Positions 43,822-57,019 of a DNA stretch of 64,000 nt are shown here, one piece after another (position 1 is the first letter of the stretch; each line of letters begins with the position of its first letter). The stretch spans positions 20,162,143-20,226,142 of the forward strand of contig CM072897.1 of the NCBI GenBank assembly GCA_037013685.1, written 5' to 3'. Source of the DNA: Acridotheres tristis (Eukaryota > Chordata > Aves > Passeriformes > Sturnidae). A program made the position numbers and the translations under genes. The notes under the pieces were generated by a model. It was not told where the DNA came from. It was given only the letters and a program-made list of their open reading frames with translations, and did no database searches.

Positions 43822-45984
43822 ACATCTTGCCTTCATAGGCACTTTCCTGCCTGCTCCTGGGTATTGTAGAGCTGCACAAAGCCCTGGTTCTCCCTGACCA
43901 GTGCCTGCTTTCCTAGCCCTGCCCTGCAGACCAGCAACTCGTTATCATGTCCTGGCCATCCCAGAGAATGGGAACCTTCTCCCAGTGTCCAAACAACATC
44001 TTGTTTGATTATTGTCAGTAAAAAGCTGTTGCTCTTTATCCTCAGGTATGAGTGGGAGTAGAGGATGTGTATGGACATGCTGCTGCTGTGTTTTCAGTAG
44101 AAATGGTGTGATTAAAGGTCGGATGGGTTTATTACAGACAAAAATGCTTTTTGGCTGCTTCAGGCTGGAGTAGAGGTATCAAAAGCTGTTGGACAACCAT
44201 CGTGGGGGTCCTGGAACTTCCAGACTAGGTTGTGGAAGGCTGTCCCACTGGTAATTAGATCATGACATTGATCTAGTGGCATTCCTGGGAGGGACTCTGG
44301 TATCTTGCTTATCCTACTTGCAACACTGTGGTGCCATCTTCCCGAAGAACCTGGAAATGTGGACCTGTGGGGTAATGGCTTCCTCTGTGCTGAGGACATC
44401 CTTTTTATGGATGTGACCCCAAACCCTCAGCATTTCTTGGTCAAAATTACTCTTTTTATCATCTCTTTAAGCCAGCCGTTGGGCACGGAAAGCCCTGGAG
44501 AGGAGATGTGAAGCTCCCTCTGATCCTTTCCCACCTCCCACCAAGGCAGGAGGGAAGTTGGAAACATGTATCCAGCAGGTTGTTGAGCCCAGTGCTGAGC
44601 TCCTTGTTGACTTTTCTTGCCTTGGAAGAGCTCTCTGCAGCTAGGACCCTCTGCCTGCAGGCGTGGGGGTGCTGAATGACCAATGTAGGCTAATCCATTG
44701 CTGAGCTCAGGGCTGCTTTCCCAGGCCAGCTAGGATGACCAGGGTACAGCATTGGCACTCCCCATTCTTGCCCTCTATTTATGACTCCCTTGCTGGGCAT
44801 GAAAACCTTCCAGGTGCTGATTGTGTCTTTCCAAACAGGACTTGTGTTATCCTCCATGGGCTTTGTGTTTGAGCTGAGAGCACCGTGGTCCCTCTGGCCC
44901 TCCAGGAGAACGGTTGAATTTTAATGGTGTGTGATCAGGTTCATGTCTGCAGTGGCCAGCAGACCCCAGGACTTGAGCATGGCTAAAACTCCCTTATTTA
45001 TTGTTATTCCACTCTTCCTCATGCCATTAGGATTTCTCTGTGATAGCTGGCTGGTAATTTGAAGAAATTTTGGCAAGGCAAGAAATGAAATTTATGAAGA
45101 TTTGTGCTTGCTTATGTTGGGTCTAACTCCAGCAGTATCCTTGCATTATTTTAGGGATGCAGCTAAAAATCTAGTGTTGATTAAATATAAACTTGGCCCT
45201 GCTACTCCCTGATCTGTGTGCCCACCAGCCCCAGTATCTCATTTTTGCATGTCTATGTGCTGTCTAAGGTGCTGTTGGATGGAAGGAAGCATAGTGACTG
45301 CTGGCATTGGATAGTGTTTTTTCGGTGGTGACTGTTTTCTCTCTCATTTTGCTTTGTTCTGTTGCAAAGGGGAACAATTTCTTGTTAGCTGGAATTTGGT
45401 GACCCATGGGTATTCCTGCATGTAGCCTGAGAAACGTGAGGTTAGAGGCTAAAAACCTTCCTGGAGCTTAATTGGACTAGCAGAAAGCTTCGATCGTGGG
45501 TGGTGTCAGCATCCATCCTTGTTTGGTGGAGGCTGGTTTGGATTACAGATGCAAGCTCTTCCCCTTGGTATGGTATGGAGGAGCTGATGAAGCAGCTACC
45601 TGAAGCTATTTTTCCATTTTTACGTGGAGTACTCTCAAGGAGGAGCATGGCTGCGGGTGGCACAGTCCTGTGATGCGAATCACGAAGCTCCCTCTGCTCC
45701 CTGAGATATACTGAAAGCCTCACTGTGGCTCTTCTGGGTGTAGGTGGCCTGCAGATGATGAGTTACAGTCTGGCTTGGCTCTGGCTCAACTCCTCTTCTC
45801 CCTGGCTGCTCAGCTTCCTTGCAGGGAGCGATCGATCCTCCCCAGCCTTGCTGCTCGGCTGCTGGTCGTCAGCACAAAACCTGCCAGGTGAGATCTTCAG
45901 GCATCACAGCCCAGCTGTGTCCAGCAGCCAGGCATTGGCTCCCACAGGAGCATTGGCTCTGCCTCCTCCTGGCAAATGTCCCTA

Positions 45985-46058
45985 CCTGCAGTGGGGGCTT
46001 GGATCTAGATGAGCTCTAAGATTCCTTCCAACCCATACTGGTCTGTGACTCTGTGATC
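45985..46058 (+). repeat. CR1 LINE 3' terminus
   Basis: 'ggatctagatgagctctaag', 'attccttccaacccatactg' and 'gtctgtgactctgtgatcag' follow in the order of a CR1 3' end with its terminal octamer-like units. Confidence 0.78.
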
Positions 46059-48682
46059 AGAGCAGAGGCACCAAGAGGCATTTGAGCCAAGGCAGGAAAA
46101 CTGCTTTTCATCCCCAAGGCTGGAATTAAAGTCCAAAGTGAGAGTAGCTGATAGGAGCCTGTGGGTTCATATGGAAAGTTCACTCCTGCTCCTCTTACAG
46201 CTCATCTAGAGATTTCACAGCCATATGAGCATGTGTTGTGCTGCTTTGGGGTCAGTTCTGCTCAGGAATAGTAAGGCAGCATCTTGATTTCAGTAATTAA
46301 TAAAACCTTGGTGTAATTGGCTTGAAAAACTTCTATGAAATTTGCTGTGTCCTGCAGGCACTGTTTCCTTCATGTTCCTGATGGGAGCTGATGGACATGG
46401 ATGCAAACTGCTGCTTGAAGGGTTGGGGTGAGCCCAGCATTTATCAGACAGAATATAAATATCGACTTGTGCCTTTTTAAAAATCGCATGATTGAAAGAA
46501 TTTGCTGGAAAACTGGGGTTTGGGGAGTGGGGTCTGATGCAGTCATGGGACACAGCACATTTGTCATTCGCATGTTAGCATGAGGTTTCCATTTTGTGTG
46601 CTGGGAGACAGAGGCACTTTCCAGATACCAGTTCCCTCTCTGTGGCCACTGGTATGAGACACATGTGGTGACACCATCTTCCTCACCCACATCCTCATAT
46701 CATGTGATTGGGCTCATTTCTTGCTCTCTCTTCTTCTCTTGTAACCTCCCCATCGGGCCATGGAACAGAGCTGGCTTTGTGTCTGGAAAGCACCAGGATC
46801 TCTCCTGGCAACTGGAGCAAAATCTACAAAGAAGAGGAGATGAGAGCCAAGTGGGTGGCTTCCTAAACGTGCAGCCTGTGGGGGCTGGGATGTGCACATC
46901 ACACCAAAGCAGGTTTTTAATATAAATAGATGGAAGGAAGATGTCTCCTTTTGCCTGAGGGATAAATAGGTCTGAAACTCCTCGTAGACATTACTGCTTG
47001 TTGCATCTGAAATGTGTGTCTCACCCTGGAATCGAGCCTCTCCAGGATCTGCCAATACCTGGCTACAACCCATGTGTAGAAATGCTCTGGTATTCATGGT
47101 GTATGTGGCATGTGATAGAAGGTCTCTGGGAGAAGCATCCAATGAATGGATTTGCCTCTTTTTTTCCCCCAGTCCATAGCTACGTGCACCACATGTTCTG
47201 GACATGATGCTTCTCATGGTGCCACTAAAATAAGTGTCAAGCCGTGGTCCTCTGGTGCCCTCCCCGTGCTAGACCTCCTCCAGGAGCTGTGTGGGTGCCT
47301 CAGGAGTTGCACCCTGCTTTACAGGGACTGAGTGTTGTCCCCTTCCCAAGCAAATTTTAACAGGCATGAGCATCTGGCTTGGCTTCTCATCTGCAATCCA
47401 CAGGCACAAATGCCGTTTGTTGCCATAGGCAGACAGTTTCCTGTGCAGAACTGCTTAGAAAACTCTCCATCTTGCCACTGCCGTTTGTTGAGAGATTGAT
47501 GGGATAAGAGGACTTTTTTCTTACCTGCTTGACCATAAACCTCCTGGTCCAGCCATGGAGGTGTGACAGTGGAGGCATGATTGACACTGGTGTCTGTCCC
47601 TTACTATCTCAAAAACTCCTCACACCTTCTCTCTGTGAGTTTCTCACTGGCAGCTGCGCACAGCACTGACTCCTTCCCTCTGTGAGGTTCCTTCTCCCTT
47701 CTGCATGACCGGTTAACGCCATCCTGTCCCTCACAACGACATCTTACCTTGTCTGTCACCTGCACAGCCCTTCTTCCTTACAGCACAGCCAGCAAGACTC
47801 CATCTCCAACTGACTGACAACTAGCTAACCTGCTCTTTCATAACACGCATCCTCATGGGTCAGGCAAGGCTGTTTCCACTCCTAGGTAATCAGTACAGCT
47901 GTAATCCATCGGAGGAGATTGCCTTCAACACCATCCTTACAAACCATCCTCCCCCTGAGGTGGACCATAGAAATGAAGCTGCTCTCTCATAAGAGATGCT
48001 TGTTATCATGGTTGCAGGGTGGAAGAACATCAAGAAAAGATAACTGCCAGAATTTAAGTAAAACCCTGCCAAAACCTGGCAAATCTAATCTGAACTTGGA
48101 CAGTTCCAAAGCTGCTGAATGTTGGCTCTCTAAAAGGAGAAGGACTGCTGCCGTGTCTTGGGAAAACCTTGAATGTTACTTGTTGGCGATTCAGAGCCTG
48201 GCACGGGGTGGATCTGGGGTGAGCAGCACTTAGGGGGTGCTGTGGGAAGTGATGTATGTTGTAGGATATTAATGGAGGGTTATGGGAAAGAAAGAGGGAA
48301 GGAGCAGAGCAATGGAAGGATGAAGAATTTTCTCACTTGGAAAATACTGGTGCTTAGGAACAAACAGTACTTAGGAACAAATTTCCTGCCAGAAAGCTGT
48401 GGCCAATGTCTGTCTTAAACGTTCCTCTCATTGATTCATCCCATTTCCTCCTTGCTCCTCTGCATCATCCTCTGCGTAATTCCTCTCTCTCCTTTGATGT
48501 TTTCATCTCCAATGTATTAGTAGATTACAGCTGTGTCCTCACATAGCTGTTACTGAACCAAGCCATCCATACTTAGCTCTTCTAATCTCTTCTTTCAAAC
48601 CAATCCCCTCAGCCTTGTTATTTTTGTGTCTCTGAAATTCCTTCATTTTGTCTCTTGTGTCCTTTTCTGTCATGAATGGACT

Positions 48683-48765
48683 AGTGAAAGGAGTCCCTGC
48701 CCGTGGCAGGGGGATGGAATGAGATAAGCTTTAAGGTCCCTTCCAAGCCAAACCATTCTGAGATA
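48683..48765 (+). repeat. CR1 LINE 3' terminus
   Basis: 'gtccctgcccgtggcagggg', 'gatggaatgagataagcttt' and 'aaggtcccttccaagccaaa' match the CR1 3' end on the + strand; the last units are 'ccattctgagat'. Confidence 0.82.
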
Positions 48766-51700
48766 TTAAGATGGCATCTTGCAGATGATCCCTTCTAGGT
48801 CACTGAAAGGATCATCTTGGGATGGTGCTTGACTATTTTACTTATGTCTGTAACTCCATATTCCCCCTGTTTCTTGCACAGTATCTCTGAATGTGCGTGA
48901 CACTTGCTTTTGGCCCTTTTTGAGTCCTTGGAGGCACAATCCAATGCCACAGCTTTGGCTGTTGTGGAAGGTCCAGTTGTCCCCATACCACATTCACAGC
49001 TTGGTTGATCAAAACACTCCCAAACAAAGCTCATCTTTTACCCCACACTCCATTTCTTCTTTCTCAGCTCTGCTCTGAAAATACTAGGGCCTTTTACCAC
49101 ATCATCTCTTGTGCTTTTCAAGTTTAAAAGTTGGTTTCTTAGTGGTGTAATACAATCACATCCGTGCACGTGGTTGCATTGTCTACCATGGGTCCAGAGT
49201 GACAGAGTGGTTGCAGTGGCTTTGTCCATTCTCACCTGGAAGTGGGCATGGGATATTGGGATGGATGTGGACAAAGCTGGTCCCTGGACTGTGCGCTGAG
49301 CAAGCAGCGGAGCCCATCCTAGACGAGACAGGTCTGAGCCCAGCTCATTTTTACTTCAAGGCTTGGTCTACATTTACAAGAATCCAATTTTGTACTGAAA
49401 TGATTTGTAAATCCCGAGCTGTCTCTCCTCTGATTGACTCCTATGTACTGCAGCTTTTCAAAGGTAAGGACTTCGTGCCTGGATAAGCATTAATTAAAAG
49501 TGATTGAATTATTAATGCTCTGAGTTTGCATCCAGTGTTGTGGGGATGTGTGTGGGTGTGTATGCAGGCATGGCCGTGTCCTGGCATTAATTGCTGGAGG
49601 CCTAGCAGCCTCAGTGTTTTAGTGTTTAGATTTGTGAGACTGAGGTAGAGGAAAAAATGGGAGAAAAAACTGAAGGAAAGGTTGAGGCAGGCAGTTGGAG
49701 CCATGCTATTCCCTGACAAAGAGCTGAGCTGCTGTGCCAGCTTCTTGTGCTCAGCCCTGCCCTACCAAGTGTCAGCTTTGGCTTGCAGTCCTTGGCGCTG
49801 TTGATCCTGGCCAAAGTTTGTTGGTAGCTTTTGTGTAGCTGTCGAGTGTGCTGTGTGGCACAAGGCAGACTCTGTAGGCAGGTTAAAGCCACTTGCCACA
49901 AAAATCCTGCTTTTTCATCTGATTTCTCATGCCTGCCTTGGAGATTCAGGTTTTAGGGATGTCTCTAGTTTGGCTATTTCAACCTCTGTGTCATTAGGCC
50001 AGGTTTGTTGACCTGGTGGTTAACAGTGGCTGGATCTGCCAGTGGTTTGTGAAAGGTCTCGTGTATTTGTATCCTCCTTCTGGGAGATAGATGCACTGAG
50101 GTGCTTGTGAAACTTTTTACGTTCTCCTTTGCCTGCTTAAATGTGCTGGTCAGCAAGTGTTTTTATTTGCAGCTGTTGAGCACTGCTTGGATCTTGGATG
50201 CAGCTGCCTTCTTATTTTGGTGGAAAGAAAATAAGCAAAAGCAAGACTTTCCCTCACAGTGGTTCTTCCACGTAGAAACCTGACTTGCAGGAGAGATGGC
50301 TGGTGTCAGCAGTGCAGGGGATGCTGGGGGATGGAGATGCAAGAAGCAGCAGTATGAGAAGTCAAACGTATCTGCGATAGCTGTGTTAACAGAAGGGTGG
50401 GTGCACGTTGTGGGGTGTAATGGGAGACCTGTGTTCTCAGTGGGAAGTCACTTGCTGTCACCAGAGCTTTCCTGCTCAGGTAGTGCTGCCAGAGGTGAGG
50501 ATGGTGACCATGGCAGCAGCAGTGTTGAAGAAGAGGCTGGAGCCTGGGTTGGTCATTGTGAAGAATGCTTGTAGCCGTCCATGGTCAGCTCTATGTTTCT
50601 AATCATCTCTGCTCTCCCATGACACAGGTGCATCTCCAGTGCTTTCCCACATAGGATCTTTCCCTTTTTCCCCACCAACTGAGCTGCTTCACATTTTAAT
50701 TCACTAAATGAAGAGACCCATGGCCCATCTGTGGGATATCTGTGGTTGATGATGGCTGAACAGAGACCCAATGGCATGTGATGGGACCAATGCACAGAGG
50801 TCCCAGCTTAGATTTTTTTTCCATGTCTCTCACTTATGTCACCTGTCCCCTTTCATCACTGCTCTTCACTACCTCTCTCCTGCTGGAGACATCGTTTTTT
50901 CCCTTCCAGGAGCAGATCTGATAGTCTTGTAAGTGGTTGGAGCAGGTGACTTGGTGCCAACACGTCTGCCTTGGATACTATTCCTGGCTTTATTGAACAC
51001 ACAGTAATATGCAAGAGTGTGCCTCTGCGGTGTCTGCCTCCTCTTGATCTCAAAACACTGCAAGCACTGAGATAAGACTGGCTGTGTTCAAGCAGCGATT
51101 TTATTCCCCTCTCCTCTGCAGAGGGAAAGCAGCTCATCGTAAGTCATGCTGGGTTGTATTTGCATTTCTCCAACAATGTGGCTGAGGTTGATAGTATCTG
51201 GCTGTCTGCATAACTGGGTATTTGAATCCCCCATCACTGGCATGGTGGGAGGTTGTACCTCCAGCATCACTGGGTGGGATGTCTCACCCCAATATTCCCA
51301 TTAACTGGGACCAGTTTTGGTGGTGCTGGTAGTGGGACTGTGAGCTTTATGCAGATATCCTCTTCTGGGCTTTGGTTCCTGTGGCCCACTCACCTGCAGC
51401 CACAGAACAGACTTCCTCAGCCAGGTTCGCCCCAAAGTGTCCAGATAAAAATGAGTCCGAGTTGGAATGTTCTGCCAACTGCAGCATTGTGCTGCATTGG
51501 GCCGTCCTTTTGAGTACCATCTGCTGTGGCCATTCTGCAGGGTCTTGCTGGCCAGGGAAGGTGTTTGCAGGGATGGAGGCAAAGCCCCCATCTTGGATCT
51601 CAGAGCTGGAGTACAGGTGCTTGGCGTGGCCACGAAAGGACATGGAGGCACCTTTTGTAGGTAGAGCATTCCCATTACACGTTGGCATCAACAGCCAAGG

Positions 51701-54700
51701 GAGGTGCCATGAATCCCAAGTCTGACAGGTAGGAGTAGATGGTGAGGAGCACTGGGAACAAGTTGTGAAGGAGAGTGGTGGGGAATCAGCCTCTCTTGGC
51801 TTGTTTTTAGGGGAATGCAAAGAGCCCTGGGGCTGGGAATTTGGGACCTCTGCTCCTTAAAACTCCTTATTTCCCAGCTGAAATGCATGGTGCATTTGGT
51901 GGTGGTGCTGGCCAGGAGGTCCCACGCTCTCTTGTCTTCTCTGGGCAGTGAACTCAAGGAGTGCGATGCTGAGCCCACTCCATTCTGCACACGTGGAAGC
52001 ACATAGAAGCATTAATCCTTCCTTGTGGCCTTTAGCCCTTCTTTGTAGTGGGGGGGCTGTCACAAATGTCAATCCTTTTTTCTTGGAGCAGTTGCCCTGT
52101 TGCCCTGTGGGCTCAGATTTGCCAACTAAGGAACCAGTATATTCCCCAAGTGTTCATATGGTCTGTAGAAATAACTGGCTTTGTTTATTTGAGCTTGTGT
52201 TTATCCAGGGAAGGGATACTTTTGTCTAGGACAGAATTCTTTTTTCACATCTTGATGTCAGCGACCTCAACTTTCTGCTATAGCAAAAGGGAAGAGCAAT
52301 GGGGAGCAGCATAGGGATCAGTGCACTAGACCACACTCCTGGCTCCATCCTTGGACCTGATGCTTGTGCCACCATTATTTCCCTGCATGTGGGTGTTTGT
52401 TGGAAGCTCTTGTTGGCTGCTTTCTTGATGGAGAAATCCAGCTAGTGTTGAGTGGCAGCTGTACTGTTTTGGGGGGGGATTCTCTGGAGCCTGTTGCACA
52501 TGGCCTGAGGTTAAGTACCTCCAGTGTGTTGGGACGACAGCAGATGTTGGTGAGGGATGTGACTGGGAGATCTGCTTGAAGGTGGATTTAAGATGGAATC
52601 GTAGATGTGGTGGGCACCAGAGCCAACGAAAGGGTTTTGTCTTCAGGCTCTGAATACCTGGCTTTGGGGGTCAGGTTGGAGAAGACTCTGAAATTCCTAC
52701 CAAGGTCAGCAGAGGGGAAGAGGCACTGTGGTGCTGCGGTTTTGGGGTTTAGAAATTCCCACTGAAGATGCTTGTCACGTGGATGGATCTGCTCCCTGAG
52801 GATCTCTCTCCAAGGAGCTGGAAGCTAAAGGTCCCAGTTCCTACTCTGAAAAAGCAAAGCTGTGGGGCATGTAGTGACAGACCAGGACAGGAGTGAGAAC
52901 ATCAAAGCTCCCAAAGGTTGAGCTGAGCTGGTCAGTGACATGGGACATGTTGACTGCAAGCCTTGAGGTGTGCTCCTGTGACGGACCTTTGGTCCATATT
53001 CTGTCTCCTGACACACACAGTCATGAGTTTGTGACTAGTAACAAGGCTCCCTCTTGGCTTTTCTTGTCTCTCTGTCTGTAGGAGTGGAAGGACCTTGTAG
53101 GTGAGAAAAATGATCCATGTGCTGCATGTGGGGATACACTGGAGCCTAGAACTGTCTCAGATGCTTTGATGGTCTCACCCTGAGTCCTGACTGACAGATG
53201 GGGTGCAGATCTGGGGATGCTCTACAGCTTCATACCCTCTCTGCCCTTGGAGATGCACTACAGATATCTGCTGGTTGCTCTTCTCGGGTTTTGGTGTTGC
53301 TTTTGGCTATTATCTCTCCAAAATGCATTTTTCTTGCCTGACTTTGGTTATCGTGGACAAACCAAAATTCTCATAAATATGAATGGGTGGTCTGGATGGA
53401 CCAGGGAGTCAAATTAAAACCAGTGTGGTGTTTTTATTTCTGGTTTGCCATCTTCCATCTCTCTCATTAGTAATTGCTGCTGTGATGTCCCCTTGAGGGC
53501 AGCTGATGCTAAGGAGCCAGTGCTGCTAAGATGGCAGGAGCTGCTCTGTTTGTATCTCCCCATGCCAGCACCCAGTGCCGTGCTTCCCTTCATGTGGGAC
53601 CCCGTCCCGCCTTCCCGGGGGGCTATAACGAGGAGTAGGTTTTAATTATCCCCCAGAGCCTGGCATCCCATGGTGCCATTGGCATCACCCCAGACTCTCA
53701 GTGGATTTGTGTTTCCCCTATTGAGCAGAGCTTGTGCTGGTTGCTGCCGCCCAGGCTTGGCTCTGTTCCACTTCTGTCCTCAGCAGTGGTGAAAGCACGT
53801 TCCTCATGATGGGAAAGCCTCCACCAGAAACACAAAGGGCTTTCATTATGGGAGGCAGTGGCAGGCAGACACGGATGGCCAGCACTAGCACGCAGAAGCT
53901 TCACCCCATGTAACTCCCACAGGAGTGGCTGCAGACACACCAGGTTCTTCCAGCAGTGAGTGTAGCCAGTATTTAATCTTAGAGCCTACCCAGAATGGAA
54001 AGAAGAATAAATTTTATTTCTGCAAGGGGGATTTAGGGCCCAGAAGTGGTATGAGGGGGTGGCCAGAAGGTACAAGGCTTGTTTTTGGACCAGGGAGCTC
54101 GGTTAGTACAGCCCTGGAGGTGATGTGAAACTCACTGCTGTGGGGTGTGAGTGCTGCCCACCACCCCCAGGCCAGCATCGTCCTGGGCTCCCTCTCTCCC
54201 TCCAAGGGGAAGAGCAGCCAGAGGAGCTGCCCCATGGTATGTAGGGCTCTCCCAGCTATCCAGCATCTCCTGACCTTGCCCAGAAAGCAGGACGGTGAAA
54301 AGAACATGGCAACAGGAGATAAGATACACATAGAGAGGGAGGTGAATTAATCCATATGTCTTTTCCTCCAGCATATCTTTCAGCTTTTTTTGGTATTGTC
54401 CCAGTGGGGAACCTCTGCTCCTGCCCTCACCCTTGAAGAACCATCCTGAACCTTTTTATTTTGCTCTGGAGCTTCAGGCAAGGGAGCAGGAGAGCTGCCT
54501 TGTCTCCCCACAGCTGTTGAAAGAAGCTGTTTGTTACAGAGCAGGGTGAGATATGAAATCCCATCAAGCTGCCTTGCTTATTAGAGATCTCAGTGAGCTG
54601 CTTATTATGCACCATGGCATAATGGAGATTACGAATGTGACCGGGCGATAATTAGCAGAGCTGGAACTGTAATTAAACGCTCCTGTGCTGCGCTGTGGTT

Positions 54701-56793
54701 TCTGTTGCAGAGTGGAAGGAAGCTGAACGGTCTCAGCAGGTCCCCCATGTGCACACACAGCCACTGCTCCCCAGGCAATGGGGGCAAGTGATCCCTGCCG
54801 CTCCCTGGGCTGTTCCTGCTGCCCACCCCAGCCAGGTAGCCCTGCCTGGTTCCTCCCTGGCTCTTCCTTTGCTGGAGACTGACTTGTGGTTTGCAGAATG
54901 TGGCATAAAGGAGCCTCATGCTTCCTTGGAGCATCTTGCCCTGGATCTGCTGATGAGGTTGCTGTGTTTTGGGGGCTTATTTTCCTGTGGGAGTCTTCTG
55001 GAAGCTCCTCTGGCAGCCTTCTGGTGGTTTTATGCCAAAACCACCCTTCTTGAATCCCATGGGATGCAGTTGGGCCACTGGCCATACGGCAGCCTTGGAG
55101 GTGGGTGATCTGGAGATGGGTTCCTGGGGGAGAGCTGGTTCTATTGGTGGGAGATTGGAGATGGTTTTGTAGGAGGCTGCTGGGGAGGGAACTGTGGGGT
55201 TCAACCACTGTTGTTCAAGATCTCCGTGCCATCTTTAGTGCTGAGTGGGCTGCATGTTGCTCTCATGAGCTGTCTAAAGAGAGGATGGATGCAGGATGAG
55301 GAGAAGGGCTACAATCAGGAAGTGCTTTGTGTTCTGCTGGAAGAGCAAATCCACTTGCCGTATCAGAGAGCCAGAATGTGCTATCCTTCTCTCTCTCTGC
55401 TCCTCTGCCTAGAGGTTTGTGTCACCAGGAATGTGAAGAGAGTCTGTGAGTCAGGAGTTAGTGGGGCGGTGGGATGCTCTAGGCACTTGTTGTGGTTGTG
55501 GGCACCCTATCGGGTGGGACAGGCTAGTTTGGACGTGCAAGGTTCTGCTGGAGTTGTTTCCCTTTCTTGAAGGATAGAGATGTGTGAGCTAGAGAGGGAG
55601 CAGGCGAATTTGGCAGCTGGTCAGGACCGGGATGGGAGTCAGCAGCAAGGCTGGAAGGGATCATGGACCCGTGTCCACACTTGGTAACCACAAACTTGGG
55701 CTCTCCATGTCTGTTGTTTTCTCTCAGCAGAGTTTTAGGGGGTCTGAGAGTAAACTGGGTGCTCTAGAGGAATCTTCGCCTGCTTGAAACTGAAACCTAG
55801 GGCAGCATTTCTTGCTGATGTGATGAGTTTCCTCAGTCTGCTTCTCTTCTGAGGTAGCCCAGTGTCTAAAGATCACAAATAGTAAAGAGAGGAGGTTAAG
55901 CTGAGGAGGAGCCACTCGCCCCAGAGCTGCTGTAGGTCCTTGCAAGCCAAGATACAGGGGTGGCTGGTTGTGGCTGGCTTGGCTGATGAACCCCAAAGGA
56001 TGGGAAGGTCTCCACCCTGCCCTTGCCTTGGCCAGCCACAGAATCAGCCCATCAGCCATCCTCCTCCTGACAGTGTTGTAATCTGCTTGCGTGGCAGAGC
56101 GGCCAAGGACCTTGGCTTCTCAGCAGCAGGGTGGCTTGGCCAGGCTTCCACTTGGCATGTTGGCTTGTTGGCTTTCCAAGCCCAGCTCTGGCTGTGGGAT
56201 CTGGTTTCTATGTGCAAAGAGAGCACAATGGCTGGATCAGGCTCTGAAGAAGATACTTGCATAGAGAAGAAGGATATGATCCAAGTGCTTGTGTCTGCAG
56301 GTGGTCACAGGGTAGTTCTGGAAGGAGAAGGATGTTGGTTTTCATAGGTGCCGGAGGGAGTCTGCTACTCGTTTGTCCTGTCCCGCTGGTTGAGCAGAAG
56401 CTCTTCTAGTGAGCAATCGGGCCCAAAGTCATTGACTGCATTAATATCTGAGCCATAGCCAAGAGGCATCCTCACCAGGGATGATTACAAAAGCCGTCTG
56501 TAAGGAACTAGCCAACAGCTCTTTCAAGCAGGAGCACAGATAACTCCTACACAAGGACTTCTGGGTGTGATCTCTGTGACTACAGAGCTCCACAGGGTTA
56601 CATGGGTATGGGCATGCCAGGGCAGGAGAGCCCTCTGAGATCCTTGTCCTCTGATGGGTTGTGGGACATGAACTGAAGGTAACAGTCCTGAGTTTGAGGT
56701 TCTCCAGGAATGTAAATATGTTGATACTTGCTCTCCGTTCTGTGTTCCCAACAGTATTCCTGATGGTGGCCATGTATCTCTTTTTCCCCACAG

Positions 56794-57019
56794 ATGGAAT
56801 CTCCGGTCTCTACGCCTGCAGTGTTGCCCTTGCACCTCCTTGTCCCTGTTGTCAACAACGACATCTCGTCGCCGTGTGAGCAGATCATGGTACGCACCCG
56901 CTCGGTGGGGGTGAACACCTGCGATGTGGCCCTGGCCACCGAGCCCGAGTGCCTGGGCCCCTGCGAGCCTGGGACCAGCGTGAACCTGGAGGGCATTGTC
57001 TGGCAGGAGACGGAGGACG
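56794..57019 (+). CDS. ZNF609: ZNF609, exon 3 (residues 250-324 plus one base)
   Basis: The acceptor CCCCACAG ends at 56793 and the donor GAC G|GTGAGT starts at 57020, giving 226 nt. Joined in frame to exon 2, the protein continues ...[18 protein letters not shown], as in vertebrate ZNF609. Residues 250-324 hold a well conserved stretch with [12 protein letters not shown], four cysteines (277, 292, 302, 306) and GIVWQETED at the end. The cysteine spacing is not that of a C2H2 finger. The next codon (Gly) is split by the intron in phase 1. The ATG at 56794 is an internal methionine; a separate protein start there is not indicated. The rest of the gene, including the zinc finger, is outside the window. 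Confidence 0.96.

Larger units (their letters stand above)
40001..56793 (+). other. ZNF609: ZNF609 intron 2, right half
   Basis: No exon is recognisable before exon 3. Identified contents are the (ATCC)13 microsatellite (43770-43821), CR1 3' ends at 45985-46058 and 48683-48765, and AT-rich blocks with homeodomain-type inverted repeats at 49480-49535 and 54560-54690. A C/T-rich stretch at about 47590-47900 and 48420-48670 differs in texture from its surroundings and could be an old unclassified repeat. I see nothing specific in the rest. Confidence 0.6.

Noticed and set aside
43494..43823. Minus-strand frame with repeated MDGW
   Set aside because: Translation of the (ATCC)13 microsatellite.
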